Assembly: GCF_030161095.1 (NCBI RefSeq)
Contig: NZ_BSPP01000013.1
Coordinates: forward strand, 1-64,000
Reading direction: 5' to 3'
Origin: Cypionkella aquatica
GTDB taxonomy: Bacteria; Pseudomonadota; Alphaproteobacteria; Rhodobacterales; Rhodobacteraceae
Length of the DNA: 64,000 nt
This document shows, piece after piece, positions 1 through 9,909 of this stretch. Every line of letters begins with the position of its first letter. Within the stretch, counting starts at the first letter, position 1. Below the pieces are notes generated by a model. It did no database searches and was not told the DNA's origin. It worked only from the letters and a program-made list of their open reading frames with translations. A program made the position numbers and the translations under genes.

Positions 1-60
1 GTGGCCAATCGTGCCGATGTTGACGTGCGGTTTGTTCCGTTCAAACTTTGCCTTTGCCAT
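1..60 (-). CDS. tuf: Elongation factor Tu, 5' end only (cut by window edge)
   Basis: Reading the minus strand from 60 gives the first 20 residues of EF-Tu, starting [14 protein letters not shown] and ending in the NIGTIGH run that precedes the G1 loop. EF-Tu delivers aminoacyl-tRNA to the ribosome. It lies 84 bp after fusA in the usual rpsL-rpsG-fusA-tuf order of the str operon. A GGAGG-like sequence (cctcc, 67-71) sits just upstream of the start. The rest of the gene lies outside the window. Confidence 0.95.
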   Translation of the reverse strand, partial: MAKAKFERNKPHVNIGTIGH

Positions 61-80
61 GATGGCCTCCTGATTAGATC

Positions 81-142
81 GGGTGCGGTGGGGCGAAACC
101 CCACCCTACGAGTGGTAGGGCGGGGCTTACCCCCGCCACACC
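81..142. repeat. REP-like double hairpin between fusA and tuf
   Basis: Two hairpins are joined by a CCCTAC/GTAGGG pair: GGTGGGG-cgaa-ACCCCACC, then GGCGGGG-ctta-CCCCCGCC. The layout matches the element at 32057-32108 and half-copies at 43468-43491 and 49552-49571. Each copy lies just past the stop codon of a minus-strand gene, which suggests a role in 3'-end processing or mRNA stability, or a mobile palindromic repeat. Confidence 0.7.
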
Positions 143-144
143 GG

Positions 145-2268
145 TTATGCGTATTTCTTCTGGATCTCGTCCGAGATGTTCTGCGGAACGGCATCGTAGT
201 GGTCGAAGGACATCGCGAAGGTTGCACGACCCGAGGTCATGGAACGCAGCGTGTTGATGTAGCCGAACATGTTCGCCAAAGGCACCATAGCGGCGATGAC
301 GTTCGCGTTGCCGCGGCTGTCTTGGCCGTTGATCATGCCCCGACGCGAGGTCAAGTCGCCGATGACGCCGCCGGTGTATTCTTCCGGGGTGACGACTTCG
401 ACTTTCATGATCGGTTCCAGCAGCTTCGCGCCGGCTTTCTTCAGGCCTTCACGCATTGCTGCACGCGACGCGATTTCAAACGCCAGAACGCTGGAGTCAA
501 CGTCGTGGTAAGCCCCGTCGATCAGCGACACTTTGAAGTCGATCACCGGGAAGCCTGCGAGCGGACCGGAGTCCATCACCGACTTGATGCCTTTTTCAAC
601 GCCGGGGATATATTCCTTCGGCACCGAACCACCCACAACCTTGGCCTCGAACGAATAGCCTTCGCCCGGTTCCGTCGGCGAGATCACCAGTTTCACGCGC
701 GCAAATTGGCCGGTACCACCGGTCTGTTTCTTGTGCGTGTAGTCGATCTCATGCTCGCGCGAGATGGTCTCGCGGTAAGCCACCTGCGGCGCACCGATAT
801 TCGCCTCGACTTTGAATTCGCGGCGCATACGGTCCACGAGAATGTCGAGGTGAAGTTCGCCCATGCCCTTCATGATGGTCTGACCGGATTCGAGGTCAGT
901 TTCCACCCGGAACGACGGGTCTTCAGCAGCCAGACGCGCCAAAGCGATGCCCATTTTCTCTTGGTCAGCTTTGGTTTTCGGCTCGACGGCGATCTCGATA
1001 ACCGGGACTGGGAAGGTCATGGTTTCCAGAACAACCGGGTTTGCCGGATCGCACAAAGTGTCGCCCGTGGTTGTCTCTTTCAGGCCGCCAAGCGCGATGA
1101 TATCGCCTGCGAACGCTTCCGAGATTTCTTCACGGTCGATGGCGTGCATCATCATCATACGGCCAACGCGCTCTTTACGCTCTTTGGTCGCATTCAGCAT
1201 CGCGTCACCCTTGGCAAGGGTGCCCGAGTAGATGCGGGTAAAGGTGAGCGAGCCCACGAAGGGGTCGTTCATGATCTTGAACGCCAGTGCAGAGAACGGC
1301 TGCTCGTCCGAAGCCGAACGGGCAATGTTACGGGTTTCCGACTCGTCGCCCGGTTTGAAGCCGAGGTAGGGAGGAACATCCAGAGGCGTCGGCAGATAGT
1401 CGATCACGGCGTTCAACAGAGGCTGCACGCCTTTGTTTTTGAACGCGGAACCAGCCATAACCGGAATGAAGTCGATGGCGAGCGTACCCTTACGGATCAG
1501 CGCGCGCAGAGTGGCTTCATCAGGCTCGTTGCCTTCAAGATAGGCTTCCATCGCCGCATCGTCTTGACCCACTGCGTTTTCCAGCAGGTTCAGACGCCAT
1601 TCATCAGCCGAATCTTTCAATTCAGCCCGGATCGGTTGACGGACCCAAGAGGCGCCAAGGTCTTCACCCTGATAAACCCACTCTTCCATCGTCACGAGGT
1701 CGATGATGCCTTCCAGCTTGTCTTCCGCGCCGATCGGCAGAACGATCGGCATCGCATTCGCGCCGGTACGGTCTTTGATCATCTTGACGCAGTTGAAGAA
1801 GTCAGCGCCGGTTTTGTCCATCTTGTTGACGAAAACAATGCGCGGAACTTTATACCGGTCGGCTTGACGCCAAACGGTTTCGGTCTGCGGCTCTACACCT
1901 GCGTTGCCGTCCAAAAGGACGACTGCGCCATCGAGAACTGCCAGCGAACGCTCAACTTCAATGGTGAAGTCAACGTGTCCGGGAGTGTCGATGATGTTGA
2001 AACGGAACTTGTCAGCACGTGCGTGCTCCAGACCCGGATCAATGGTGCGTTCCCAGAACGTGGTGGTGGCAGCAGAGGTGATCGTGATGCCACGCTCTTG
2101 CTCTTGCTCCATCCAGTCCATCGTTGCGGCGCCGTCATGGACTTCGCCGATTTTGTGGGACTTGCCTGTGTAGTAAAGAATACGCTCGGTCGTCGTGGTT
2201 TTACCCGCGTCGATGTGAGCGATGATGCCGAAATTGCGGTAGCGTTCCAGCGGATATTCGCGTGCCAT
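145..2268 (-). CDS. fusA: Elongation factor G
   Basis: A 707-residue translational GTPase that drives ribosomal translocation and, with RRF, recycling. The G1 loop AHIDAGKTT is at residues 17-25, DTPGH at about 90 and NKMD at about 145. The C-terminal half carries domains III to V, including [15 protein letters not shown] and the final SFDHYDAVP. Length is normal for bacterial EF-G. It follows rpsG after 9 bp and precedes tuf, so it is co-transcribed in the str operon. A long open frame on the opposite strand is a shadow. Confidence 0.98.
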   Translation of the reverse strand: MAREYPLERYRNFGIIAHIDAGKTTTTERILYYTGKSHKIGEVHDGAATMDWMEQEQERGITITSAATTTFWERTIDPGLEHARADKFRFNIIDTPGHVDFTIEVERSLAVLDGAVVLLDGNAGVEPQTETVWRQADRYKVPRIVFVNKMDKTGADFFNCVKMIKDRTGANAMPIVLPIGAEDKLEGIIDLVTMEEWVYQGEDLGASWVRQPIRAELKDSADEWRLNLLENAVGQDDAAMEAYLEGNEPDEATLRALIRKGTLAIDFIPVMAGSAFKNKGVQPLLNAVIDYLPTPLDVPPYLGFKPGDESETRNIARSASDEQPFSALAFKIMNDPFVGSLTFTRIYSGTLAKGDAMLNATKERKERVGRMMMMHAIDREEISEAFAGDIIALGGLKETTTGDTLCDPANPVVLETMTFPVPVIEIAVEPKTKADQEKMGIALARLAAEDPSFRVETDLESGQTIMKGMGELHLDILVDRMRREFKVEANIGAPQVAYRETISREHEIDYTHKKQTGGTGQFARVKLVISPTEPGEGYSFEAKVVGGSVPKEYIPGVEKGIKSVMDSGPLAGFPVIDFKVSLIDGAYHDVDSSVLAFEIASRAAMREGLKKAGAKLLEPIMKVEVVTPEEYTGGVIGDLTSRRGMINGQDSRGNANVIAAMVPLANMFGYINTLRSMTSGRATFAMSFDHYDAVPQNISDEIQKKYA

Positions 2269-2277
2269 GATAACCCC

Positions 2278-2748
<471 letters not shown>

Positions 2749-2760
2749 CTATTTATCTCC

Positions 2761-3132
2761 TCACTTCGGACGCTTAGCGCCGTATTTCGAACGACGCTGG
2801 CGACGCTCTTTGACGCCTTGCGTATCGAGAACACCGCGAAGGATGTGGTAGCGCACGCCGGGCAAATCCTTGATACGACCGCCGCGGATCAGAACCACGG
2901 AGTGTTCCTGAAGGTTGTGCTTTTCACCGGGGATATAGCAGATCACTTCGAACGAGTTGGTCAGACGCACTTTGGCGACTTTCCGCATAGCCGAGTTCGG
3001 CTTTTTCGGAGTGGTGGTGTAAACGCGCGTACAAACGCCACGTTTCTGCGGGCAAGATTCCAAGTGCTGCGACTTGGACTTGCGGACGTTAGGCTCCCGC
3101 GGTTTGCGGATGAGCTGTTGAATAGTCGGCAT
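2761..3132 (-). CDS. rpsL: 30S ribosomal protein S12
   Basis: 123 residues, the normal length. S12 sits in the decoding centre and controls accuracy. The [10 protein letters not shown] and [11 protein letters not shown] loops are intact, and both lysines whose substitution gives streptomycin resistance in E. coli (K42 and K87 there) are present, so this looks like a wild-type, streptomycin-sensitive allele. It is the first gene of the str operon, read from the intergenic region 3133-3412. Confidence 0.98.
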   Translation of the reverse strand: MPTIQQLIRKPREPNVRKSKSQHLESCPQKRGVCTRVYTTTPKKPNSAMRKVAKVRLTNSFEVICYIPGEKHNLQEHSVVLIRGGRIKDLPGVRYHILRGVLDTQGVKERRQRRSKYGAKRPK

Positions 3133-3412
3133 TCAGCTACCTCGTGTTACCCCAATCAAGGGGCTGTCAATACTCGCCCCGGTGTGCGGGGCACTGCTTC
3201 TCGACGCCTTTTTGTGCAGATCACAAAAAGATAAAACCGCGGTCTCCCCCAGAGGGGCGGCGCGGTGGAATTCCAGAGGATCGAGGGGTGAACCCGGATC
3301 ATGACCACATCAAGCATAGAATCCTAAAGCCCAAAATAGAGAGGGAGCCTTGGATAGCGCGGCTGATAGAGAGAGTCGTCGGGGTTGTCAACAGCCGCAG
3401 GGGCTAGTGGCG
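3133..3412 (-). promoter_or_regulatory. Upstream region of the str operon, with a perfect 9-bp dyad
   Basis: No gene is seen in this stretch. On the minus strand a TTGACA -35-like hexamer (3165-3170) lies about 35 bp before rpsL, but no good -10 follows. At 3208-3230 there is a perfect inverted repeat, CTTTTTGTG-cagat-CACAAAAAG, that could be an operator or a weak hairpin. The region also lies just downstream of the PAP2 gene's stop codon neighbourhood, so it serves as the boundary between two minus-strand operons. Confidence 0.45.
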
Positions 3413-4084
3413 CTATGCTGCGCGGTTCAGCAAAAGCCGCGCAAGGATAGCGGCGATCAGGCTGACCACCAGCATCGACAGCAGCACATCCGACAGAAAA
3501 TGTCCGCCCGCAGCGACGCGTTGCCAACCGACAAAGGCCAGCATCAGCACGCTGGCCGCTTGGCCCGCGCGGTACAAAGCCGGGCTGAGCCGGTGGCGGA
3601 AGCGATACAGAATAACCAGCAAGGTGATGGTCAAGGCGGTGGCCCCTGCCCCCTCACCCGAGACGAAAGAGCAATTTTTGGCGCATTGATCGCTGATCTG
3701 CCACGCCGGGCTGAACTGCGCCGTCCCCCCAAATTCGGAGATGTTGCTTGGACGGGCGCGGCCCCAATGCGATTTGAAGCCAAGGTTCACCACAAGCCCC
3801 GGTCCGATCAGAAACACCGCCAGAACATAGCCCCAAAACCAGCCCGAGGTTTTGCGCCAAGAGGCAAGCACAAGCAGCATCAACGCGATCAGCGGCATCA
3901 CAAGGGTCGCGTTCCAGACCGAATTGCGCAGGAACTCGATCACCGGATTTTGCCTGACGGGAAAGCCGTTGGCGTCGTGGAAGTAGGCCGATGTGGCAAG
4001 GTCGATCCCCGGCCAAACCCCGAAGATGACCAACGTAAGCCCGATCAGGCCGACCAGTGCGGCGATGACCTTGTTGCTAGGCAT
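3413..4084 (-). CDS. PAP2-family lipid phosphatase
   Basis: 223 residues with several membrane segments. Phosphatase motifs are clear: K104-x6-R111-P112, then SGE at 142-144 where most members have SGH, then R189-x5-H195-x3-D199. The family removes phosphate from lipid carriers or lipid A, at the periplasmic face. The start is ATG 4084, with AAAGGG before it, 4 bp after the GT39 stop; an upstream in-frame extension overlaps that gene and was rejected. As the last gene of the GT2-LAB_N-GT39 cluster, it probably acts on lipid A or undecaprenyl-linked sugars. The SGE variant leaves some doubt about its catalytic strength. Confidence 0.85.
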   Translation of the reverse strand: MPSNKVIAALVGLIGLTLVIFGVWPGIDLATSAYFHDANGFPVRQNPVIEFLRNSVWNATLVMPLIALMLLVLASWRKTSGWFWGYVLAVFLIGPGLVVNLGFKSHWGRARPSNISEFGGTAQFSPAWQISDQCAKNCSFVSGEGAGATALTITLLVILYRFRHRLSPALYRAGQAASVLMLAFVGWQRVAAGGHFLSDVLLSMLVVSLIAAILARLLLNRAA

Positions 4085-4088
4085 CCCT

Positions 4089-5501
4089 TTACTGCTGCGC
4101 ATTGGCACATTCCGCAGACACCAGATAAGCCACCAGCCCGGATTTGCGATAAGCCCCGCCCGTGGGGTCCAGCGCAAAAGTCTGGGACGCACAGGCGGGC
4201 GCAGTTTTGCGCACCCAAAGCAACGGGCCGCTTAGGTTTTCGGGCAAAGGATAGCTTTGTTCATAATGGTTGTCGGGGCGACCGTCTGGACGGGGCGCAT
4301 AGATCGTCAGCCCCTCAGCGCGCCCAGTGTAGAACAGATCCGCCAGCACAGAGCGATTGTCGGCCAAGATCGGCGGCTTGCCTTGGGATGCAGCGATGGC
4401 GATGATCTGACGGCTCATCGCGGCGCGGCCCAACTGACGCTCGATCAACGGCGCGCCTTGCCATTGGATGGTTGTGAAGATCGTCAGCAGTGGCAGGGTG
4501 ATGCAGAACACGGCGTTGATCACGAAAGATGCCGCCAGCCAGCGCGGGCGGGTTTGCAGCAATCCGATGGCGAGGGGAATCCCTGCGAAATACGCAGCCA
4601 CTGCCCAGTTTGCTTGTGCTGTGCCCAATAGTGCCTGCACCGTCACCACGGCCAACGGCGGGATCACGAAAGCGGCTTGCATCGGCAGTTTGCGGATCAC
4701 CAGCATCAGCGCGGCAAAGATCACCGGGCCAGCAACGGCGAATTGGCTCAGGATAAATTCGGCAGCGCTGGCAAAATTCAGCGCGGCAAGCGGGTTGTCT
4801 TGCCGCACCCAGCCGACGTTATCGACCGTGTGCGATAGCGTGGTGAACTGATGCGCGACATTCCAGATCAGGTTGCCCGAGACCACCACGGCAAAAGCCA
4901 GCAGCATCAAGCCAGCATTGCGCCAGCCGATCCTGCCTTCAGGGCGCAAAGCCGCCAAAGCCACCCCGATCAGAAAATAGATCGCGGCATATTTCGCCAT
5001 GAACGCCGCCCCAATCGCAGCCCCAGCATAAATCGCAAACTTCGGCGCGCGGCTTTCAGCCAAGCGATGATGCGCATAAAGCGCTGCGGCGAAAAACGGC
5101 GCCATCACGGTATCGGTCGAAATCAGCAGGCTGCCCAAAGCGGCGAAAGGCACGGTTGCGTAGGCGGCGGCGGTCAGGATCGCGGCACGGCGGCCATACA
5201 TGCGCGCCGCCAATGCGCCAAGGATAAGCGCGGTTGCGCCATGCAGAAATGCTCCCGGCATACGCACCCAAAACGTGCTGTCGCTGCCCGCCAAGGTGGT
5301 GACAGCCCCGATCAGCCAGCCGATCAGCGGTGGTTTCGAGTAATAGCCAAAGGCGAAATGCTGGCCCCAAAGCCAGTATTGCGACTCGTCAAGATAAAGA
5401 TCGGTGCGATCAAACGCCAACAGCAGCCAGCGCAGCAGAGTGATCAAAGCGACGATCCCAAGCGCCGGGCGCAGCCAGCCCTCTGTCTTAGAACTCCGCA
5501 T
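4089..5501 (-). CDS. GT39 (ArnT/PMT-like) membrane glycosyltransferase
   Basis: 470 residues and about a dozen hydrophobic segments. The first periplasmic loop has LYLDESQYWLWG, the acidic DE-type motif of GT39/ArnT enzymes, followed by YYSKPPLIGWL. Such enzymes move a sugar from a polyprenyl phosphate to lipid A or another periplasmic acceptor. It overlaps the upstream LAB_N gene by 14 bp and ends 4 bp before PAP2. With the GT2 enzyme making the lipid-linked donor, the cluster forms a coherent envelope-sugar module. The acceptor and sugar cannot be read from sequence. Confidence 0.85.
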   Translation of the reverse strand: MRSSKTEGWLRPALGIVALITLLRWLLLAFDRTDLYLDESQYWLWGQHFAFGYYSKPPLIGWLIGAVTTLAGSDSTFWVRMPGAFLHGATALILGALAARMYGRRAAILTAAAYATVPFAALGSLLISTDTVMAPFFAAALYAHHRLAESRAPKFAIYAGAAIGAAFMAKYAAIYFLIGVALAALRPEGRIGWRNAGLMLLAFAVVVSGNLIWNVAHQFTTLSHTVDNVGWVRQDNPLAALNFASAAEFILSQFAVAGPVIFAALMLVIRKLPMQAAFVIPPLAVVTVQALLGTAQANWAVAAYFAGIPLAIGLLQTRPRWLAASFVINAVFCITLPLLTIFTTIQWQGAPLIERQLGRAAMSRQIIAIAASQGKPPILADNRSVLADLFYTGRAEGLTIYAPRPDGRPDNHYEQSYPLPENLSGPLLWVRKTAPACASQTFALDPTGGAYRKSGLVAYLVSAECANAQQ

Positions 5502-5796
5502 TTTTGCCCTTATGGATCAGCCACAAATTCCGGCTATAGACCACCACGCCCGGCAGCTGACCAAGGATGATCACCAGATCCAGCTTATGAACGCCGTAAG
5601 CCAGCACGATCAGCCCGCCGATAATCGAGAAATACCAGAACGCGACCGGCATCACCGATTTACCCGCACGTTCAGACGCGATCCATTGCACGATGAACCG
5701 CCCGGTGAACATCAGTTGGCCCAGCAGACCCACTGTCAGCCAGATGATATCCGAGGCCGAACTTGCGCCCAGCTTGGTCAGCAGATCATGCATCAT
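5488..5796 (-). CDS. LAB_N domain membrane protein (lipid-A-disaccharide synthase N-terminal-like)
   Basis: 102 residues with three membrane segments. The stretch FTGRFIVQWIASERAGKSVMP and the following WYFSIIGG are typical of the LAB_N family (PF07578), which occurs as a free protein beside glycosyltransferases as well as fused to LpxB. A role in flipping or presenting a lipid-linked sugar is inferred from such pairings, not shown. It shares an ATGA overlap with the GT2 gene upstream and overlaps the GT39 gene downstream, so translation is probably coupled. Confidence 0.85.
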   Translation of the reverse strand: MMHDLLTKLGASSASDIIWLTVGLLGQLMFTGRFIVQWIASERAGKSVMPVAFWYFSIIGGLIVLAYGVHKLDLVIILGQLPGVVVYSRNLWLIHKGKNAEF

Positions 5797-6533
5797 TTGG
5801 CGTCACCCTGCACGGTGTCCGGCAGAACGCGCGCCTTTTTGCGTCGCCGCAGCAGCCAAGCCACCCCTGCCAGATCAACGATGCCAACCAGGGCCCGTTG
5901 GATGTTGGAGTAATTCGAGCGCCCTGCCCCACGCGGGCGATGCGACACGTCAACATGCGCCACCTGCCAGCCATCACGGTTGAACAAAGCGGGCAGATAG
6001 CGGTGCATGTGGTCGAAATACGGCAGGTCAAGAAAGGCCTGCCGTTGAAACGCCTTCAGCCCGCAACCGGTATCCCGCGTGCCATCCTGCAATATCCATC
6101 CGCGCAACCCATTGGCGAATTTCGAGGCCCATTTCTTTGACCAAGTATCTTGCCGCCCGACCCTTTGCCCTGCCACCAGTCCGATGCGGCCCGTGGTGTC
6201 GTTAAGGATCGGGGCGACCAGTTTCGGCAATTCTTCTGGCGGGTTCTGACCGTCGCCGTCCAAAGTGCAGATCACCGGCGCGGTTGCGGACTTTACGCCC
6301 GATTGCACCGCCGCACTTTGCCCCCCCGAACGATCATGCCGCACGATCCGCAGATGCGGCATCGTGGTAGCACGGGCTTGCAGCACCGCCACAGAGTTGT
6401 CGGTGGAGCAATCATCGACGACTATTATCTCAAACGGAGCCAGCAGGGCCAAAGCGCGGTCGATGCCTTCAACAAGGGCCACGATATTCTCGGCCTCGTT
6501 CTTGGCGGGGATCACTACGGAAATACGGGTCAT
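5793..6533 (-). CDS. GT2 family glycosyltransferase (polyprenyl-phosphate sugar synthase type)
   Basis: 246 residues. VVIPAKNEAENI near the N terminus, a VVDDCSTDNS nucleotide-binding stretch at about 40-49 and LDGDGQNPPEE at about 93-103 fit the DPM1/ArnC-like clade that links a sugar to a polyprenyl phosphate. Start chosen at ATG 6533, with AGG spaced well upstream; an open frame continuing 109 codons further upstream has no family resemblance. First gene of the envelope cluster, followed by LAB_N with a 4-bp overlap. Confidence 0.88.
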   Translation of the reverse strand: MTRISVVIPAKNEAENIVALVEGIDRALALLAPFEIIVVDDCSTDNSVAVLQARATTMPHLRIVRHDRSGGQSAAVQSGVKSATAPVICTLDGDGQNPPEELPKLVAPILNDTTGRIGLVAGQRVGRQDTWSKKWASKFANGLRGWILQDGTRDTGCGLKAFQRQAFLDLPYFDHMHRYLPALFNRDGWQVAHVDVSHRPRGAGRSNYSNIQRALVGIVDLAGVAWLLRRRKKARVLPDTVQGDAK

Positions 6534-6963
6534 CGGAATCCTGCCTGCAAGGCCTGCGCTTTGCTGTTCTATAGGCCAGCGTGTTGAACCTTGCAAACCG
6601 TCACTGATGATTTCCGCCCAGAAGCGCCGCCCGGAGTAACGCGGCTTGATCCGCGTGGCGGCGCTGCAGTGAGGGTTGTGTGGCTTTAGTAAGAGACAGC
6701 CTCGACGGCCGTATGTCAAACTAAGCGGTTTGCGGCATATCGGTGATTGTCTTCTTGCGCGCGTTGAGCAGGTCGAGGGTCTCGTCGCCCTCGCAACGTG
6801 AGGGCCACAGTTGGAAGGCATCCGTCGCAGTGTTGTACGGCAATGCCAATCGAGGTGCATATCCTGCTATTCAGCCGCCTTTCCTACAATACGCGCGGCA
6901 TGAACTAGGCAACCATGCGGACAGATTTTGCAGCACACCGCTGCGCCAGTCCGAAGGAAAAAA
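6534..6963. other. 430-bp gene-free stretch with a possible gene remnant
   Basis: This region separates the minus-strand envelope cluster from the plus-strand accessory block and must hold both promoters; none is convincing by eye. On the minus strand, 6870 down to a TAG at 6721-6723 reads as about 49 codons including LPYNTATDAFQLWPSRCEG and NARKKTITDMPQTA, which looks like the C-terminal tail of a lost gene. A TGA at 6871-6873 closes the frame upstream. Nothing else is recognised. Confidence 0.35.
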
Positions 6964-7617
6964 ATGTCCATTGCTGCCACTCCGACGCCGGGTTCACAAT
7001 TGCTTTCCCCGAAAGACCACACGCTGATCCTGATTGATTTTCAGTCACAAATGGCCTTTGCCACCAAATCCATTGATGCGATCAATTTGCGCAACAACGC
7101 GGCGCTGATCGCTAATGCGGCGGCTGGGTTTGGGGTTTCGACAATTCTGACAACGGTGGCCGAAAAGTCGTTCTCTGGCCCGATGTTTGACGAAATCACC
7201 TCGGCCCTCCCCGGTCAGGCGCTGCTGGATCGCACCTCAATGAACACTTGGGAAGATGCGGCGGTGATCGCCGAGGTCAACCGGATTGGCAAAGACCGTA
7301 TCGTGTTGGCGGGACTTTGGACCGGTGTTTGCATCGTTGGCCCGGCGCTTTCGGCGCTGGATCAGGGGTTTGAGGTTTACTTCATCAGTGACGCTTGTGG
7401 CGATGTCTCGGATGAGGCGCATGAGCGGGCTGTGGCGCGGATGATCCAAGCTGGGGCGCGACCGATGACTGCGCTGCAATACCTGCTGGAATTGCAGCGG
7501 GATTGGGCGCGAGCCGAGACCTATGACATGACCACCGGCTTTGCGAAGAAATTCGGCGGCGCTTACGGGCTTGGCGTGACCTATGCCAAGACGATGTTCA
7601 ACGCGCACGAAGGATAA
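6964..7617 (+). CDS. Isochorismatase-fold cysteine hydrolase (YcaC-like)
   Basis: 217 residues. The family triad is visible: D25 in LILIDFQSQ, K68 in VAEKSF and C123 in GVCIVGPAL. YcaC-type members hydrolyse amides or related small molecules, but substrates are poorly known. Start is ATG 6964 after GAAGG with a six-A spacer; the frame is open further upstream without a ribosome site. It opens a plus-strand run with XapX, amidohydrolase, DoxX and a chloroperoxidase-like hydrolase. Confidence 0.88.
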   Translation: MSIAATPTPGSQLLSPKDHTLILIDFQSQMAFATKSIDAINLRNNAALIANAAAGFGVSTILTTVAEKSFSGPMFDEITSALPGQALLDRTSMNTWEDAAVIAEVNRIGKDRIVLAGLWTGVCIVGPALSALDQGFEVYFISDACGDVSDEAHERAVARMIQAGARPMTALQYLLELQRDWARAETYDMTTGFAKKFGGAYGLGVTYAKTMFNAHEG

Positions 7618-7672
7618 GGCATTGGGCCCGGCGCTTTGGTGCCGCGCCCGGTTTGGCGTTTAGGAACTTCCG

Positions 7673-7933
7673 ATGAAAATTTACCTGTTGTCTCTGGCGG
7701 TCGGCCTGTTGGTCGGCGCGATCTATGGTTTGCTGAACGTTCGCTCGCCTGCGCCACCCGTTATTGCTTTGGTCGGCTTGTTGGGCATTTTGCTAGGCGA
7801 GCAAATTCCGCCACTTCTGCGGCACATGCTGGCAAAGCAATCTGTCGAGGCTTCATGGCTGCACCAAATCAAACCGCATGTGTTTGGCCATATGCCAAAG
7901 GCTGAAAACCCGCCCGCGCATAAGCCAAGTTGA
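7673..7933 (+). CDS. XapX/DUF1427 small membrane protein
   Basis: 86 residues with two hydrophobic helices (about 3-20 and 28-46). The segment VGAIYGLLNVRSPAPP is the typical signature of XapX-domain proteins. They often sit beside isochorismatase-fold and amidohydrolase genes; function is unknown. Its TGA stop overlaps the ATG of the next gene (TGATG), so translation is probably coupled. Confidence 0.85.
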   Translation: MKIYLLSLAVGLLVGAIYGLLNVRSPAPPVIALVGLLGILLGEQIPPLLRHMLAKQSVEASWLHQIKPHVFGHMPKAENPPAHKPS

Positions 7934-9909
7934 TGCCCACGCGCCGTATATTTCTGGGTGCTGCCTCAAACCTCGCTTTACCGGGGCTTTTCGGGCCTGC
8001 TTTGGCGCAATCCCTATCGAAAGACTCCACGATGATCACCGATCTTATCCTGTATAATGGCCGCTTCACCACTTTGGACCGCGCCAATCCAACTGCCACA
8101 GCCGTCGCGATCAGGGATGGCAATTTCGTTGCGGTGGGAAGTGACGCCGAGGTTATGGCACTGCAAGGCGAAGCCACCAAGATTGTCAACCTGCAGGGTC
8201 GCCGCGTGCTGCCCGGCTTGATCGACAACCATCTGCATATCATACGGGGTGGCCTGAATTTCAACATGGAGTTGCGCTGGGACGGCGTGCGGTCTTTAGC
8301 CGATGCGATGGACATGCTGAAACGGCAGGTCGCGATCACGCCACCGCCGCAATGGGTGCGGGTGGTGGGCGGCTTTACCGAGCATCAGTTTGCCGAAAAG
8401 CGCCTGCCGACCATTGAGGAAATCAACGCAGTGGCCCCGGATACTCCGGTATTTCTGCTGCATCTTTACGACCGCGCTTTGCTGAACGGGGCGGCCTTGC
8501 GCGCGGTGGGCTATGACAAAACCACGCCAGAGCCGCATGGTGGCCAGATCAGCCGCGATGCGGCGGGCAATCCGACGGGGATGCTGCTGGCCAAGCCGAA
8601 TGCAGCGATTTTGTACGCGACCTTGGCGAAAGGGCCAAAGCTGCCCTTCGATTTTCAGCTCAACTCCACCCGTCATTTCATGCGTGAGTTGAACCGTTTG
8701 GGCGTGACGGGCGCGATTGATGCGGGCGGTGGGTTTCAGAACTACCCCGAGGATTACTCGGTGATACAGAAGCTGTCGGACGAGGGTCAGATGACCATCC
8801 GGCTGGCGTATAATCTGTTCACCCAGAAGCCAGCCGCAGAGAAAGCTGATTTCCTGAACTGGACGCAAACTTCAAAATACAAACAGGGCGACGACTATTT
8901 CCGCCACAATGGTGCGGGTGAAATGCTAGTTTTTTCCGCCGCCGATTTTGAAGATTTCCGCGAGCCGCGCCCGGATATGCCTGATAACATGGAAGATGAT
9001 CTGGAAGGTGTGGTGAGGATACTGGCCGAGAACCGCTGGCCGTGGCGGATGCACGCGACCTATGACGAGACGATTTCCCGCTCGCTTGATGTGTTTGAAA
9101 AGGTGAACAAAGATACCCCGCTGTCCGGGTTGAACTGGTTCTTTGACCATGCCGAGACGATCTCGGATCGTTCGATTGATCGCATCGCAGCATTGGGCGG
9201 CGGCATCGCGGTACAGCATCGGATGGCGTTTCAGGGTGAGTATTTTGTGGAACGCTATGGCATGGGGGCAGCCGAAGCGACGCCACCGATTGCCAAGATG
9301 CTGGATATGGGCGCGAAGGTTTCGGCGGGGACTGACGCGACGCGGGTGGCGTCCTACAACCCGTGGGTTTCGCTGTCATGGATGATCACCGGGCGCACGG
9401 TCGGGGGCATGCGGATCTACCCGCAGCGCAACTGTCTGGACCGCGAAACCGCTTTGCGGATGTGGACCGAAAACGTCACTTGGTTCTCGAACGAAGAAGG
9501 CAAGAAGGGGCGGATCGAGGTTGGCCAATTCGCCGATCTGGTGATCCCGGACCGCGATTTCTTTGCCTGCCCCGAGGATGAAATCACCCACATCAGCGCA
9601 GATCTGACCATGGTGGGTGGCAAAGTCGTGTGGGCGTCGGGCGATTTCAAGCACTTGGACGAAAACCCGCTGCCGCCTGCGATGCCCGACTGGTCGCCGG
9701 TGCGCAGCTATGGTGGCTATGCGGCATGGGGAGAGCCGCAGGGCGCGGGCAAAAATTCGTTGCAGCGCAGGGCTGCGGCAAGCTGTGGCTGTGCCAATGA
9801 TTGCAACGTCCACGGTCACGCCCATGCCGATGCTTGGTCCAGCACTTTGCCGATTTCCGATCTCAAGGGCTTTTGGGGCGCGCTTGGTTGCGCTTGCTGG
9901 GCGGTATGA
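7933..9909 (+). CDS. Amidohydrolase family 3 protein, Tat-type export signal, Cys/His-rich tail
   Basis: 658 residues. MPTRRIFLGAAS with a hydrophobic stretch to about residue 26 (ALAQS) resembles a twin-arginine signal. D99-N-H100-L-H102 is the amidohydrolase metal motif, and the layout DLILYNGRFTTLD to GQFADLVIPDRDFF matches YtcJ-type enzymes. The last 50 residues include CGCANDC followed by HGHAHAD, a possible extra metal site. Start is the ATG overlapping the XapX stop, in preference to TTG 3 bp earlier. An exported hydrolase of an amide or cyclic compound is likely; the substrate is unknown. Confidence 0.87.
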   Translation: MPTRRIFLGAASNLALPGLFGPALAQSLSKDSTMITDLILYNGRFTTLDRANPTATAVAIRDGNFVAVGSDAEVMALQGEATKIVNLQGRRVLPGLIDNHLHIIRGGLNFNMELRWDGVRSLADAMDMLKRQVAITPPPQWVRVVGGFTEHQFAEKRLPTIEEINAVAPDTPVFLLHLYDRALLNGAALRAVGYDKTTPEPHGGQISRDAAGNPTGMLLAKPNAAILYATLAKGPKLPFDFQLNSTRHFMRELNRLGVTGAIDAGGGFQNYPEDYSVIQKLSDEGQMTIRLAYNLFTQKPAAEKADFLNWTQTSKYKQGDDYFRHNGAGEMLVFSAADFEDFREPRPDMPDNMEDDLEGVVRILAENRWPWRMHATYDETISRSLDVFEKVNKDTPLSGLNWFFDHAETISDRSIDRIAALGGGIAVQHRMAFQGEYFVERYGMGAAEATPPIAKMLDMGAKVSAGTDATRVASYNPWVSLSWMITGRTVGGMRIYPQRNCLDRETALRMWTENVTWFSNEEGKKGRIEVGQFADLVIPDRDFFACPEDEITHISADLTMVGGKVVWASGDFKHLDENPLPPAMPDWSPVRSYGGYAAWGEPQGAGKNSLQRRAAASCGCANDCNVHGHAHADAWSSTLPISDLKGFWGALGCACWAV

